From NCBI RefSeq assembly GCF_002263495.1, contig NZ_CP022753.1:2852001-2916000 (forward strand): a stretch of 64,000 nucleotides of DNA, in the 5' to 3' direction. The notes beneath the pieces are model-generated. The model was not told where the DNA came from, searched no databases, and saw nothing but the letters and a program-made list of their open reading frames with translations. Of this stretch, positions 36,820 through 45,289 are shown piece by piece. The DNA is from Nocardiopsis gilva YIM 90087 (GTDB lineage: Bacteria > Actinomycetota > Actinomycetes > Streptosporangiales > Streptosporangiaceae). A program made the translations under genes and the position numbers. The number at the start of each line of letters is the position of its first letter. Within the stretch, counting starts at the first letter, position 1.

Positions 36820-37026
36820 GTGACCGGGTACCTGATCAATGCCAGTGAGGAGCTCCGGCGCCTCCGCGAGGACTTCCCCGACTTCCTGATCCGCCTGATC
36901 TTCCAGGAGCACGGTGCCTCCACTTTCGTCGCCGTCCGCAAGGACACCGCGGGCCGCGGCCCCGTCCTGCTGACGGCGCCCGACACCGACGCCCAGCGCC
37001 GTGAACTCGATCGGGTCGTCCGCTGA
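36820..37026 (+). CDS. Small hypothetical protein, 68 residues
   Basis: VTGYLINASEELRRLREDFP continues through LIRLIFQEHGASTFVAVRKD to RRELDRVVR. The layout (helix, beta hairpin, helix) resembles small actinobacterial proteins that often accompany XRE/DUF397 genes, and a DUF397 relic lies immediately upstream. GTG start, weak ribosome site. Function unknown. Confidence 0.6.
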   Translation: MTGYLINASEELRRLREDFPDFLIRLIFQEHGASTFVAVRKDTAGRGPVLLTAPDTDAQRRELDRVVR

Positions 37027-37179
37027 CGCTGCGGACCAGCGGACATCCCGGCCGTCCCCCGGCGTGCCACGACGGGCGTCGTCGGCACGCCCCTCTCCAT
37101 CAGTGCGGACCGCGGTCGGTGGTGCGCTCCCGTCCTCTCCGCCGGAACGCCGGGTATGCCCAGGTACGCGGGGCCCGGT

Positions 37180-37791
37180 TCACTCCTGTTGCGCTGCGAC
37201 GGCTCGCAGGAGCAGGGGGAAGAACTGCCGCTCCAGCTCGCCTGCGGGCAGGGCGTCGGGTTCCACGAGGGACTGCAGGATCCCGCCTTCCCGGACCGCG
37301 ATGGCGAGCCGTGCCACCAGTTCCAGGTCGACCTGCGGCTGGATGCCCATGTGCCGGAACAGCAGCTCGAGCAGCCGTACGATCCCAGCGCGCACCTCGG
37401 CCTCGTACTGCGCCAGTCGGGCGGCGGTCTCCGGGGCGCGCGCGGCGAGTAGAGAGAACTCGGTCGAGACCAGCTGCCATCTGCGCTCGGCGGGCGCCTG
37501 CGCGCCAGCCCACTCGGCCAGCTCCATGACTGGATCCGCGGCGTTCTCCGCCCGGGTCACGGCTTCGGCCAGCCCTTCGAGTGTCTGCTGGCTGTGCCGG
37601 TCGAACAGGGCCAGGAACAGTTCTTCCTTGCTGGTGAAGTTGGAGTAGAACGCGCCCCGGGTGTAGCCCGCGCGGTCGCAGATCTCCTCGATGGAGGCGC
37701 CGTAGAAGCTGCGGTCCGCGAAGACCTCGAGGGCAGCGTCGAGCAGCTTGGCCAGCGTCCGCGGACGGCGCTTCGTGGGGCCCTTGGGCAC
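37180..37791 (-). CDS. TetR-family repressor
   Basis: 203 residues. HTH in the first 55: LAKLLDAALEVFADRSFYGA, SIEEICDRAGYTRGAFYSNF, TSKEELFLALFDRH. The C-terminal ligand domain is unassigned. GTG at 37791 has GGGGGA upstream. It is divergent from the SDR/flavoprotein/FMN-enzyme genes, and two ATAC(G/A)-N4-(C/T)GTAT sites lie between, so it most likely represses them and itself. Confidence 0.88.
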   Translation of the reverse strand: MPKGPTKRRPRTLAKLLDAALEVFADRSFYGASIEEICDRAGYTRGAFYSNFTSKEELFLALFDRHSQQTLEGLAEAVTRAENAADPVMELAEWAGAQAPAERRWQLVSTEFSLLAARAPETAARLAQYEAEVRAGIVRLLELLFRHMGIQPQVDLELVARLAIAVREGGILQSLVEPDALPAGELERQFFPLLLRAVAAQQE

Positions 37792-37837
37792 CGGTTCCCC
37801 CTGCTGGTCGGCACGTTGACTTCCGCAACCGCCCATC

Positions 37838-37851
37838 ATACGAGACCGTAT
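37838..37851. promoter_or_regulatory. TetR operator candidate 1
   Basis: ATACG AGAC CGTAT, followed by CCGATG. Perfect 5-bp arms, 47 bases before the tetR start. Confidence 0.55.
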
Positions 37852-37975
37852 CCGATGTGCTGCTGTATCCGGTTGAACGGCGATAGTCCGCGCCCTGGGA
37901 CCGTTCGCCCGCGCCGACCCGGCACACCTCACTGTGATGTGGGCCACCCATACTGGCGCGTCCGGGTGATCGAGC

Positions 37976-37989
37976 ATACAGTGTTGTAT
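37976..37989. promoter_or_regulatory. TetR operator candidate 2
   Basis: ATACA GTGT TGTAT, again followed by CCGATG. Same architecture as the first site and 38 bases before the SDR start, so well placed to block that promoter. Confidence 0.55.
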
Positions 37990-38027
37990 CCGATGCAGTT
38001 ATGCATCCTTTCGATGCGGGGGCGGAG

Positions 38028-38837
38028 ATGAGCAGGTCAGGAGCTGGGGTTGCCCTGGTGACCGGTGCGTCGTCGGGGATTGGGCGCGCGACCGCCGCCC
38101 TCCTGGCCGAGCGGGGCTACCGGGTGCTGGGTACCTGCCGGGATCCGGAAAGCCTGCGCGTCGACCAGCAGGTACCGGGAGTGCGCTACCTCCCCCTGGA
38201 CCTCACCGACCCGGACAGCGTGGCGAGCTGCGCGGAACGCGCCGGCGCGGTCGATGTGCTGGTCAACAACGCCGGCCAGAGTCAGCTCGCCCCCTTCGAG
38301 GAACTGCCGCCGGCGGTCTTGGAGCAGCAGTTCGCGTCCAACGTGCTCGGTCCGGTCCGGCTCACGCAGCTGCTGCTGCCGGGGATGCGCGAGCGGGGGT
38401 ACGGGCGGGTGGTGATGGTGGGCTCGATGCAGGCGAGCTTCCCGATGGCCTTCCGCTCCAGCTATGTCGCATCGAAGGCGGCGCTGAAGGGATTCGCCCT
38501 CGCCGCCCGCAAGGAGCTCGAACCGTTCGGCGTGGCCTGCACCGTGGTCGAGCCGGGGCAGATCAACACCGGCATCAGTTCCCGCCGCGACCGCTTCATC
38601 GCCGACCCTTCCCCCTACGCTGACCGCTATTTCCGGGTCGCGGAGTCGCTGGATGCCGGTGAGGCCGCCGGAACACCGCCGGCCAGGGTCGCCCAGACGA
38701 TCGTGAAGGCCGTCGAGGCGCGGCAGCCGAAGCCGCTCTACGCCGTCGGCAGCAACGCGCCCCTCGTTTTCGCGCTGCAGCGGCTGCTGCCGCGGCGGAC
38801 GGCCGAGCGGCTGGTCTCCCGCCGCTACGGGCTCTAG
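38028..38837 (+). CDS. SDR-family oxidoreductase
   Basis: 269 residues. NAD(P) motif VTGASSGIGRATAALLAERG at the start, NNAGQSQLAPF near 84, catalytic Ser in VGSMQASFP and Tyr-x3-Lys in YVASKAALKG. C-terminal extension (PLVFALQRLLPRRTAERL) is like classical SDRs annotated as steroid or retinol type. GGCGGAG precedes the ATG at 38028. First gene of the TetR-controlled set; 28 bases separate it from the flavoprotein gene. Confidence 0.9.
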   Translation: MSRSGAGVALVTGASSGIGRATAALLAERGYRVLGTCRDPESLRVDQQVPGVRYLPLDLTDPDSVASCAERAGAVDVLVNNAGQSQLAPFEELPPAVLEQQFASNVLGPVRLTQLLLPGMRERGYGRVVMVGSMQASFPMAFRSSYVASKAALKGFALAARKELEPFGVACTVVEPGQINTGISSRRDRFIADPSPYADRYFRVAESLDAGEAAGTPPARVAQTIVKAVEARQPKPLYAVGSNAPLVFALQRLLPRRTAERLVSRRYGL

Positions 38838-38865
38838 AGAAATTCAGTCGAACGGGGGCAGCAGG

Positions 38866-40518
38866 ATGGATGCGGACGTCATCGTGGTCGGTGCGGGCCT
38901 GGCCGGCCTGGTGGCCACCTACGAGCTGGTGCGGGCCGGGCGCACGGTGCTCGTCGTGGATCAGGAGAACGCCGACAACCTGGGCGGGCAGGCGTTCTGG
39001 TCCCTGGGCGGGCTGTTCTTCGTCGACAGTCCGGCGCAGCGGCGCCTGGGGATCAACGACTCCTACGAGCTGGCGCTGCAGGACTGGTTCGACTCGGCCC
39101 GCTTCGATCGGGAGCGCGACGACCACTGGCCGCGGCAGTGGGCCCGCTCCTACGTCGAGTTCGCCGCCGGGGAGAAGTGGGCGTATCTCCACGACCTCGG
39201 GTTGCGGGTCCTCCCCACGGTGGGGTGGGCCGAGCGGGGCAGCGGCACCGCGTCCGGCCACGGCAACTCCGTCCCGCGCTTCCACATGACCTGGGGAACC
39301 GGGCCCGAAGTGGTCCGCGTGTTCGCCGACCGAGTTCTGGAGGCCGCCCGCGCCGGCCAGGTCTCGTTCCGGTACCGCCACCAGGTGGACGAGGTGCTGG
39401 TGGCCGACGGCGCCGCCCAGGGGGTCCGCGGGACTGTGCTGGAGCCGTCGACGGCACCGCGGGGCGTGCAGTCCTCGCGCACACCCGTGGGCGACTTCGA
39501 GTTCCGCGCCCAGGCGGTGGTTGTCACCTCGGGCGGCATCGGCGGAAACCCCGGCCTCGTCGAGAAGAACTGGCCCAGCTCGCTCGGTAGGCCGCCGGAG
39601 CCCATGCTCACCGGTGTCCCCGCCCACGTCGACGGGCGGATGCTGGCGATCACCGAAGCCGCCGGCGGGAACATCGTCAACAGCGACCGCATGTGGCACT
39701 ACACCGAGGGCATCGCCAACTGGAACCCGATCTGGCCGAACCACGCGATCAGGATCATCCCCGGGCCGTCGTCGCTGTGGCTGGACGCCACCGGCCACCG
39801 GCTCCCGGCCCCGTACTTCCCCGGCTTCGACACGCTGGGCACGTTCCGGCACATCCTCGGCACGGGATACGGCCACACCTGGTACGTGCTGAACCGGTCG
39901 ATCATCGAGAAGGAGTTCGCGCTCTCCGGCTCCGAGCAGAACCCCGACTTCACGAGCAAGAGCCTCACGGCGTCGCTGGGCCGCGTAGGCGGGGGCGTTC
40001 CCGGACCGATCCGGGAGTTCCTGCGGCACGGTGAGGACTTCGTGGTCCGCGGCAGCCTCCGGGAGCTGGTCGACGGGATGAACGCCGTCACCGGGACACC
40101 ACTGCTGGACCACGAGCAGGTCAGGCGGGAGGTTGTCGCACGTGATCGCCAGTTCGGCAACAGCTACGGCAAGGACCTGCAGACCGCCGCCATCCACACG
40201 GCACGGCGGTTCCTCAGCGACCGCATTGTCCGTATCGCGAAGCCGCACCGGATCCTCGATCCGCGGCACGGCCCCCTCATCGCGGTGCGGTTGCGGCTAC
40301 TCACCCGCAAGACCCTGGGTGGTGTGGAGACCAACCTCGACTCGCAGGTCGTCCGCCCCGACGGAAGCCCCTTTGACGGCCTGTTCGCGGCGGGCGAGGC
40401 CGCCGGGTTCGGCGGCGGCGGTGTCCACGGCTACAACGCCCTGGAAGGGACCTTCCTGGGAGGCTGCATCTTCTCCGGACGGACCGCCGGCCGCGCCATC
40501 GCGCGCGATCTCGGCTGA
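38866..40518 (+). CDS. FAD-binding dehydrogenase (KstD/fumarate-reductase-like)
   Basis: 550 residues. FAD motif VIVVGAGLAGLVATYELVRA at the start, then NLGGQAFWSLGGLFF, and the C-terminal AAGEAAGFGGGGVHGYNALE that closes the FAD site. The family includes 3-ketosteroid dehydrogenases and related ring-desaturating flavoproteins. It lies between an SDR and an FMN-dependent enzyme, which points to oxidation of an alcohol/ketone substrate, perhaps a steroid or terpenoid, but the substrate is not evident. Confidence 0.85.
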   Translation: MDADVIVVGAGLAGLVATYELVRAGRTVLVVDQENADNLGGQAFWSLGGLFFVDSPAQRRLGINDSYELALQDWFDSARFDRERDDHWPRQWARSYVEFAAGEKWAYLHDLGLRVLPTVGWAERGSGTASGHGNSVPRFHMTWGTGPEVVRVFADRVLEAARAGQVSFRYRHQVDEVLVADGAAQGVRGTVLEPSTAPRGVQSSRTPVGDFEFRAQAVVVTSGGIGGNPGLVEKNWPSSLGRPPEPMLTGVPAHVDGRMLAITEAAGGNIVNSDRMWHYTEGIANWNPIWPNHAIRIIPGPSSLWLDATGHRLPAPYFPGFDTLGTFRHILGTGYGHTWYVLNRSIIEKEFALSGSEQNPDFTSKSLTASLGRVGGGVPGPIREFLRHGEDFVVRGSLRELVDGMNAVTGTPLLDHEQVRREVVARDRQFGNSYGKDLQTAAIHTARRFLSDRIVRIAKPHRILDPRHGPLIAVRLRLLTRKTLGGVETNLDSQVVRPDGSPFDGLFAAGEAAGFGGGGVHGYNALEGTFLGGCIFSGRTAGRAIARDLG

Positions 40519-40572
40519 ACGCTTCCCCCCGGCACGTGCAAGCACCTATGGCGAAGCGTTGAAGGAGGACCA

Positions 40573-41745
40573 ATGGGCACATCGTTCGCTGCCTTCCAGA
40601 GCGAGATCTACGCGCAGGGGCTGGAAGGGCGCACCCCGAAGATCACAACCGACCCGGCCGCGCTGGAGGACGCGGCGGGCGCCCTCCTCGAACCGTGGGC
40701 GTTCGGGTACGTGGCGGGCAATGCCGGCACCGGTTCCACCGCGCGGGCGAACGCGGACGCGTTCGGCCAGTGGCGGATCGTGCCCCGGATGCTCACCGAC
40801 GCGACGACGCGCGACCTGAGGACCTCCCTCTTCGGCGAAGACCTGCCCGCTCCGGTGCTGCTCGCTCCCGTGGGGGTGCAGTCCATCGTCCACCCGGACG
40901 GCGAGCTCGCCACGGCGCGGGCGGCGGCCGGGCTGGGGGTGCCCAGCGTGCTGTCCACGGCCGCATCGCACACCATCGAGGACGTGGCCGACGCCTGCGG
41001 CGGTGGGCCGCGGTGGTTCCAGCTGTACTGGCCCAATGACGACGACGTGACCGCCAGCATCCTCCGCCGCGCCCGCGACGCGGGCTTCACCACGCTCGTG
41101 GTCACCCTGGACACGTGGACGCTGGCCTGGCGGCCGCGCGACCTCGACAACGCCTACGTGCCGTTCGTCCGAGGCGTGGGAACAGCCATTCCCTTCTCGG
41201 ACCCCGCCTTCCGCGCCCTGCTGGACCGCCCACCCGAAGAAGACCTGGCCGGGGCGGTGCAGCGCTGGGTGCCGATGTTTACCGGAACCGACAAGAGCTG
41301 GGGCCGACTGTCCCTTCTGCGGCAGCTCTGGGACGGCCCGATCGTGCTCAAAGGAATCCTGCACGCCGACGACGCGCGCCGGGCAGCGGACGCCGGCATG
41401 GACGGCATCGTCGTCTCCAACCACGGCGGCCGCCAGGTCGACGGGGCCATTGCGTCGCTGGATGCCCTGCCGCTGATCGTGGAGGCCGTGGGCGACCGGA
41501 TCGAGGTGCTGTTCGACTCCGGCATCCGCTCCGCATCCGACGTGGTCAAGGCGCTGGCGCTCGGCGCGCGTGCGGTGCTGCTGGGGCGCCCCTATGTCTA
41601 CGGGCTCGCCCACGGCGGCGAGGAGGGGGTGCGGGATGTCCTGCGGGGCGTGCTGGCCGACCTCGACCTGACGTTGGGACTCGCCGGATACCGCACCCCC
41701 GCCGAACTGAGCCAGGGCTCCCTCATGAGGGCCCCGGGGAGCTGA
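40573..41745 (+). CDS. Lactate 2-monooxygenase-like FMN enzyme
   Basis: 390 residues, alpha-hydroxyacid oxidase superfamily. The active-site His and Arg are in VVSNHGGRQVDGAIASLDAL, and FMN phosphate binding in DSGIRSASDVVKALALGARA. The long insert (about 190-240: YVPFVRGVGTAIPFSDPAFR) is characteristic of mycobacterial lactate 2-monooxygenase, whose length (about 394) it matches. AAGGAGG precedes the ATG. Probably co-transcribed with the flavoprotein gene 54 bases upstream. Confidence 0.85.
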   Translation: MGTSFAAFQSEIYAQGLEGRTPKITTDPAALEDAAGALLEPWAFGYVAGNAGTGSTARANADAFGQWRIVPRMLTDATTRDLRTSLFGEDLPAPVLLAPVGVQSIVHPDGELATARAAAGLGVPSVLSTAASHTIEDVADACGGGPRWFQLYWPNDDDVTASILRRARDAGFTTLVVTLDTWTLAWRPRDLDNAYVPFVRGVGTAIPFSDPAFRALLDRPPEEDLAGAVQRWVPMFTGTDKSWGRLSLLRQLWDGPIVLKGILHADDARRAADAGMDGIVVSNHGGRQVDGAIASLDALPLIVEAVGDRIEVLFDSGIRSASDVVKALALGARAVLLGRPYVYGLAHGGEEGVRDVLRGVLADLDLTLGLAGYRTPAELSQGSLMRAPGS

Positions 41746-41768
41746 GGGCGGGATGGCGCGGATCCTTG

Positions 41769-41860
41769 TCAAAGGCCCCCGACCGCGAACGGTAGGAGGC
41801 CGATGGGGGCACCGGGAGTGGAGGGAGGACAGCTAAAGGCGGTCGGTACGAACCCCGGAC
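41769..41860. repeat. Intact copy of the DUF397 3' flank and terminator
   Basis: Covers the last codons of the DUF397 gene (stop at 41833) and the downstream hairpin GCCCCC...GGGGGC. Its partner is the relic at 36701-36794. Because the hairpin sits between convergent genes it may terminate both. Confidence 0.65.
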
Positions 41861-42018
41861 AGGAAGGCGCTCCACTCTTGGGCGGGGATGGTGAGGTGGC
41901 CGAGGTGTCGGTTCTGCGTGTCTCGCACGTGTGCCTCAGCGGGGCGTCTGGCGACCTCCACACAGTCCGGGTTTCCTCCACCGCTGTAGCTGCTCTTGCT
42001 CCAGTTCAGGGCGTCCAT
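41833..42018 (-). CDS. DUF397 protein
   Basis: 61 residues: MDALNWSKSSYSGGGNPDCV, EVARRPAEAHVRDTQNRHLG and EWSAFLSGVRTDRL, a complete DUF397 domain. Its ATG shares one base with the XRE gene stop (TGATG) and uses the AAAGGAG at the end of that gene. XRE/DUF397 pairs are very common in Actinobacteria and behave like regulator/small-partner modules in development and possibly toxin-antitoxin roles. Confidence 0.92.
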   Translation of the reverse strand: MDALNWSKSSYSGGGNPDCVEVARRPAEAHVRDTQNRHLGHLTIPAQEWSAFLSGVRTDRL

Positions 42019-42818
42019 CAGATCTCCTTTCTCAAATCTGCGATCAAATCGGCGGATGCCCCTGGGGACAGTGCTTCCGCCTGGAGAGAACCGAACACTG
42101 ATGCCATCTTTTCGACCTCCACGGCGCTGCTTGTCACGTGCACGCCCCACATGAGTTCCTCATGCCCGACGAGGCGCCCATCAGGCAGGGTCATGATGCG
42201 AAACGAACTGATCATGAGCGGACGTAGAGGAGCGTTCCTCGGGATCACCGAGACGCGTATCCGGTGATCGTCGATCACATTCAGGATGTGGTCGAGCTGA
42301 CTCCGCATCAGCTCGGCCGAACCCACCTGACGACTTACCACTCCCTCGTCCAGCACGAACGTCAGTGCGGTGCGTCGTAGCGCGTCCAGACGGGATGTTC
42401 GGGCGGTCACTTGGTGCTCCAGCTGGTCACTGTCGAGCTCTGGCTCCCACTGGAGCATGATGTGGCGGGCGTACGCCTTCGTCTGCAACAGGCCGGGGAT
42501 TACCAGGGGCTGGTGCGCGCGGATCGCGGTGGCCTGACGCTCCAGTGTCGCGAAGTTACGCCACTCCTCGGGGATCTCCCGAACATTGGCCAGAGCGCAC
42601 CATAGCTGATCCAGCACACCTCCGGTTTCCAGTTTTTCATCTATAGCTTGTGCGATGTCCCGATTTGGGGTTCTTGTTCCCCGCTCCCATGCGCTGATGG
42701 TCACCGGCGCCACGTGCAGGAGGCCTGCTAACTGGGCCTGGGTCTTCTTGGCCGCGCAGCGCAACCTCCGCAGCTCATCGCCCCAACGCCGCCATTTTTC
42801 AAGAACAACTTCCGCCAT
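42018..42818 (-). CDS. XRE-family regulator with DUF5753-type C-terminal domain
   Basis: 266 residues. HTH near 15-70: LRRLRCAAKKTQAQLAGLLH, VAPVTISAWERGTRTPN. The remainder (FATLERQATAIRAHQPLVIP, GLLQTKAYARHIM, ISVIPRNAPLRPLMIS-like) is the Scr1/DUF5753 domain. The ATG at 42818 is chosen; a GTG at 42824 is possible. No strong ribosome site precedes either. An interrupted ACACG...CGTGT inverted repeat at about 42830-42852 may be its own operator. Confidence 0.92.
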   Translation of the reverse strand: MAEVVLEKWRRWGDELRRLRCAAKKTQAQLAGLLHVAPVTISAWERGTRTPNRDIAQAIDEKLETGGVLDQLWCALANVREIPEEWRNFATLERQATAIRAHQPLVIPGLLQTKAYARHIMLQWEPELDSDQLEHQVTARTSRLDALRRTALTFVLDEGVVSRQVGSAELMRSQLDHILNVIDDHRIRVSVIPRNAPLRPLMISSFRIMTLPDGRLVGHEELMWGVHVTSSAVEVEKMASVFGSLQAEALSPGASADLIADLRKEI

Positions 42819-43011
42819 GTTCACTTTTTTACACGCGAACTCTACCCGTGTCTCCAGATCGCACAGAAATGTGCATAGCAGTGAATTCGCTGGATCCAGG
42901 AGCTGGGTGAAGGCAAGGTGGGCGGCACAAAGACGGCCCTGGCCGGTGTCAGCACACGCCGGACGCAGGGCCTTGATCCCCAGACCTGAACCAGACAGGC
43001 GAGGACCCGAA

Positions 43012-43140
43012 ATGAACGATAACGTCCGCCAAGCCGAACAAGCGACCGGTACAAGGAATCACCGCGTTCGGAAACTGAACGATCGGCGGGCCGCGCGGGT
43101 GCGCCCCTACATCCGAGTCGTCATGGGGGAAGCGGCCTGA
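43012..43140 (+). CDS. Basic mini-protein, 42 residues
   Basis: MNDNVRQAEQATGTRNHRVR, then KLNDRRAARVRPYIRVVMGE. Strongly basic. ATG at 43012 has GAGGA 6 bases upstream and the stop lies two bases before the ATPase start, so it is likely translated with it. Function unknown; it could bind nucleic acid. Confidence 0.6.
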   Translation: MNDNVRQAEQATGTRNHRVRKLNDRRAARVRPYIRVVMGEAA

Positions 43141-43142
43141 CC

Positions 43143-43595
43143 ATGGATGTCTTCACTCGCAGCTTCCCCGGACTCCCCGAACAGGTCGCCGAGGCCCGCC
43201 ACTGGGTCGACGACGTACTGACCACTGCAACCAGCGGACCCGGCGTCCCGGACGACACCATCGCGACCGCCGTGCTGCTCCTTTCGGAGCTGTGCACGAA
43301 CGTCATCCGGTACAGCCGGAGTGGGAAGCAAGAAGGGCGGTTCACCGTCCGCCTCGTGCTCACATCCGGTGAGCTTGAGGCACGGGTCGCTGACAACGGC
43401 GCCGCGGCTAGCGTGCGCCACCTGACCGACTGCGACCCGGACACCGAAGGCGGCCGAGGGCTGCGGCTCGCCCTGCACTTCGCCGACGAGCTGGGCGCCC
43501 TGCCCAACGGCCGCGGAATGTACTACCGCCTCGTCTGGGACACCGCACCAGCTTCAGAGGACGCTCCCGTGGCGGTCCAGGAGCCCAGCCGATGA
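43143..43595 (+). CDS. ATP-binding protein, anti-sigma-factor kinase type (HATPase_c)
   Basis: 150 residues. The GHKL N box is LLLSELCTNVIRYS and the G1 box VADNGAAA; the G2 region is TEGGRGLRLALHFADELG. Such small ATPases resemble SpoIIAB/RsbW and, in Actinobacteria, sit next to XRE/DUF397 genes in conserved groups linked to development. Coupled by 4-bp overlap to the next gene. Confidence 0.9.
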   Translation: MDVFTRSFPGLPEQVAEARHWVDDVLTTATSGPGVPDDTIATAVLLLSELCTNVIRYSRSGKQEGRFTVRLVLTSGELEARVADNGAAASVRHLTDCDPDTEGGRGLRLALHFADELGALPNGRGMYYRLVWDTAPASEDAPVAVQEPSR

Positions 43596-43783
43596 GCAGC
43601 GGTCGGGACGATGCTGACGCGCTCCGCCGCGAGATCGAGGAGCTGCGCGTTCTCGTGACGTTCCGCGGAGCGCTCGCCGTGGACCCCCGGGAACCGCCTC
43701 CCTTGGTCCAGGGTGAGGTCGAGCGGCTGCGATGGCAGCGCGACGACATTGCGTGGCGGCGCAGGTGCCTCAGCAAGCGGTGA
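43592..43783 (+). CDS. Small hypothetical protein coupled to the ATPase
   Basis: 63 residues: MSSGRDDADALRREIEELRV, ending RLRWQRDDIAWRRRCLSKR. Two charged helices, possibly a short coiled coil. ATG overlaps the ATPase stop (ATGA). It may be a partner of the ATPase; function unknown. Confidence 0.65.
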   Translation: MSSGRDDADALRREIEELRVLVTFRGALAVDPREPPPLVQGEVERLRWQRDDIAWRRRCLSKR

Positions 43784-43878
43784 CACACTATCGACGCACG
43801 GACGCCGCTGCCCGCCCGCACTCGGTGCGGGCCGGCAGCGGCCTGTTCGCCGAGTGTCGCCCGCCAAACTACTTCGTG

Positions 43879-44604
43879 CTACTTCTTGGCGTAGTGCGTA
43901 GCGCCGGACCAGTCGAGCACGCTCACGGGTTCGTCACCGACCACCCACGCGTCGTGTCCGGGCGGCACGTGCGCCACCTGTCCGGGCTTCAGGTCGATCT
44001 CGGTGCCGTCGGAGAACTGGACGCGCAGTGTCCCCGAAATGTGGAACGCGAAGTGTTCGTTCTGGCACAGCTCCGTGCCGGCGATCGGCCTGACATCCTT
44101 GGACCACCGCCACCCCGGTTCGAGCCGGAACATCCCGACCGTTCCCTCATCGAGGTGGATGAGGTCCAGACGCCCGTTGTCGAAGGTCCGCGTCTCGTCG
44201 GGTACGGCGAAGTCGGCGCGATGCTTACTGCTCACGTCGTCCCAGGCCTCGATGTCGGTGACGCGGCGGATGCGGCCGTTCACCAGGTCCGCCATGGACA
44301 TGCCGACGACCCGGGTCCCGTCGCCGTAGGTGCACACTTCCTCGAAGGCGACGTGGTCGCCCTCCACCACCACGTTCTGTAGTTTGTGGCTCAGATCGCG
44401 GCTGAAGATGTCGCGCATGAGCTCACCGATCTCGTCGCGCCCGTGCAGGACTTGTGGAGACGACGGCGGTGAGCCCTTGCTGATGATGCGGTACTCGGCG
44501 TCGTCGGTGAACAGGGCCAGCATCGCGTCGAGGTCCTTGTCCTCGACTGCGTGGCGTAGCTGGCCCGTGTCGAACCGCTGGCCTGCCTCTTCCATGATCG
44601 ACAT
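43879..44604 (-). CDS. Two-domain protein: SnoaL/NTF2-like plus cupin
   Basis: 241 residues. The first half (1-125; HAVEDKDLDAMLALFTDDAE, HGRDEIGELMRDIF, MSMADLVNGRIRRVTDIEAW) is a SnoaL-like NTF2 fold. The second half (140-241; GTVGMFRLEPGWRWSKDVRP, HFAFHISGTLRVQFSDGTEI, PGQVAHVPPGHDAWVVGDEP) is a cupin barrel. GGGGGTG precedes the ATG at 44604. Both folds bind small molecules; the fusion suggests one ligand-processing enzyme or a sensor. Exact role unknown. Confidence 0.82.
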   Translation of the reverse strand: MSIMEEAGQRFDTGQLRHAVEDKDLDAMLALFTDDAEYRIISKGSPPSSPQVLHGRDEIGELMRDIFSRDLSHKLQNVVVEGDHVAFEEVCTYGDGTRVVGMSMADLVNGRIRRVTDIEAWDDVSSKHRADFAVPDETRTFDNGRLDLIHLDEGTVGMFRLEPGWRWSKDVRPIAGTELCQNEHFAFHISGTLRVQFSDGTEIDLKPGQVAHVPPGHDAWVVGDEPVSVLDWSGATHYAKK

Positions 44605-44722
44605 GGTGTTCACCCCCACAGAGCGGACCTCTCCCTTAAGTCAAGGGTGCTCCCGGAAAGTGTTGTGTGGCTCTTAAATCGGGGTCATCTCTAATGCAAA
44701 GGGATGAGTTGGGAGACTTCAG

Positions 44723-44869
44723 CCGGTCGGCGGGCAGGGCCTCAACCTCGGGATCCAGGATGCGTTCAACCTTGGCTTGAAGCGGGGCCGCCTCTATGAG
44801 CTGATGCACGGCGGGCGCGGAGTGCTGCTCGAAGCGGTCAGCAAAGAAAGGCCGCCCGTCCCCGCGTGA
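44723..44869 (+). pseudogene. Relic of an FAD-dependent aromatic monooxygenase
   Basis: In frame: PVGGQGLNLGIQDAFNLGLK directly joined to RGRLYELMHGGRGVLLEAVS and then a stop. The first block is the FAD-closing motif of class A monooxygenases (GGQGLNLGIQDAxNLGWK); the second resembles their C-terminal RLYELLxxGRGVLLD region. The roughly 100 residues that should lie between are missing and the 5' part is absent, so only a deletion relic remains. Confidence 0.65.
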
Positions 44870-45289
44870 ACCACGCGGGGTCGTCGCGCCAGGGCAAGGG
44901 CTCGGCACCGCGCTGCACCGCCGACTCGCCATGCTCGAAGTGACCGGCACACTCGGTGGCGTTCCATGGCGGCAGCCCGACCTCGAACAGGCGCTACGTG
45001 GATACGTGAGCCTGCCAGTCTCGCCCCAAAAACGGCTTCAGGTCGCACCAGCAGATATCACTCATAGTAATATTCTAGCCACTCGCAGTTTTGTCATGTG
45101 GGTGCTGCGCAACATGGTCTGACGGCAGCCGGGCGTCGGCCGACAACGAACCCAAGAGAACGGGGCGAGGGCCACCGCCCACCCGCACGAGCGAAGATCG
45201 TCGTCCATGTGTGTGCTTATGGGGCGGGATGGCTCCGCAATTGGGATAAGGATTCGGTGTCGGCAGGATAAGACACCAAGGAGGAGAGA
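44870..45289. other. Gene-poor stretch after the relic
   Basis: About 420 bases. A short frame (MLEVTGTLGGVPWRQPDLEQ from about 44931) has protein-like composition but no ribosome site and no recognised family; it may be a further relic. The segment 45050-45110 is AT-richer than its surroundings. Confidence 0.4.

Noticed and set aside
44931-45122. 63-codon frame MLEVTGTLGGVPWRQPDLEQ
   Set aside because: No ribosome site and no family; kept only as a possible relic in the gap entry.
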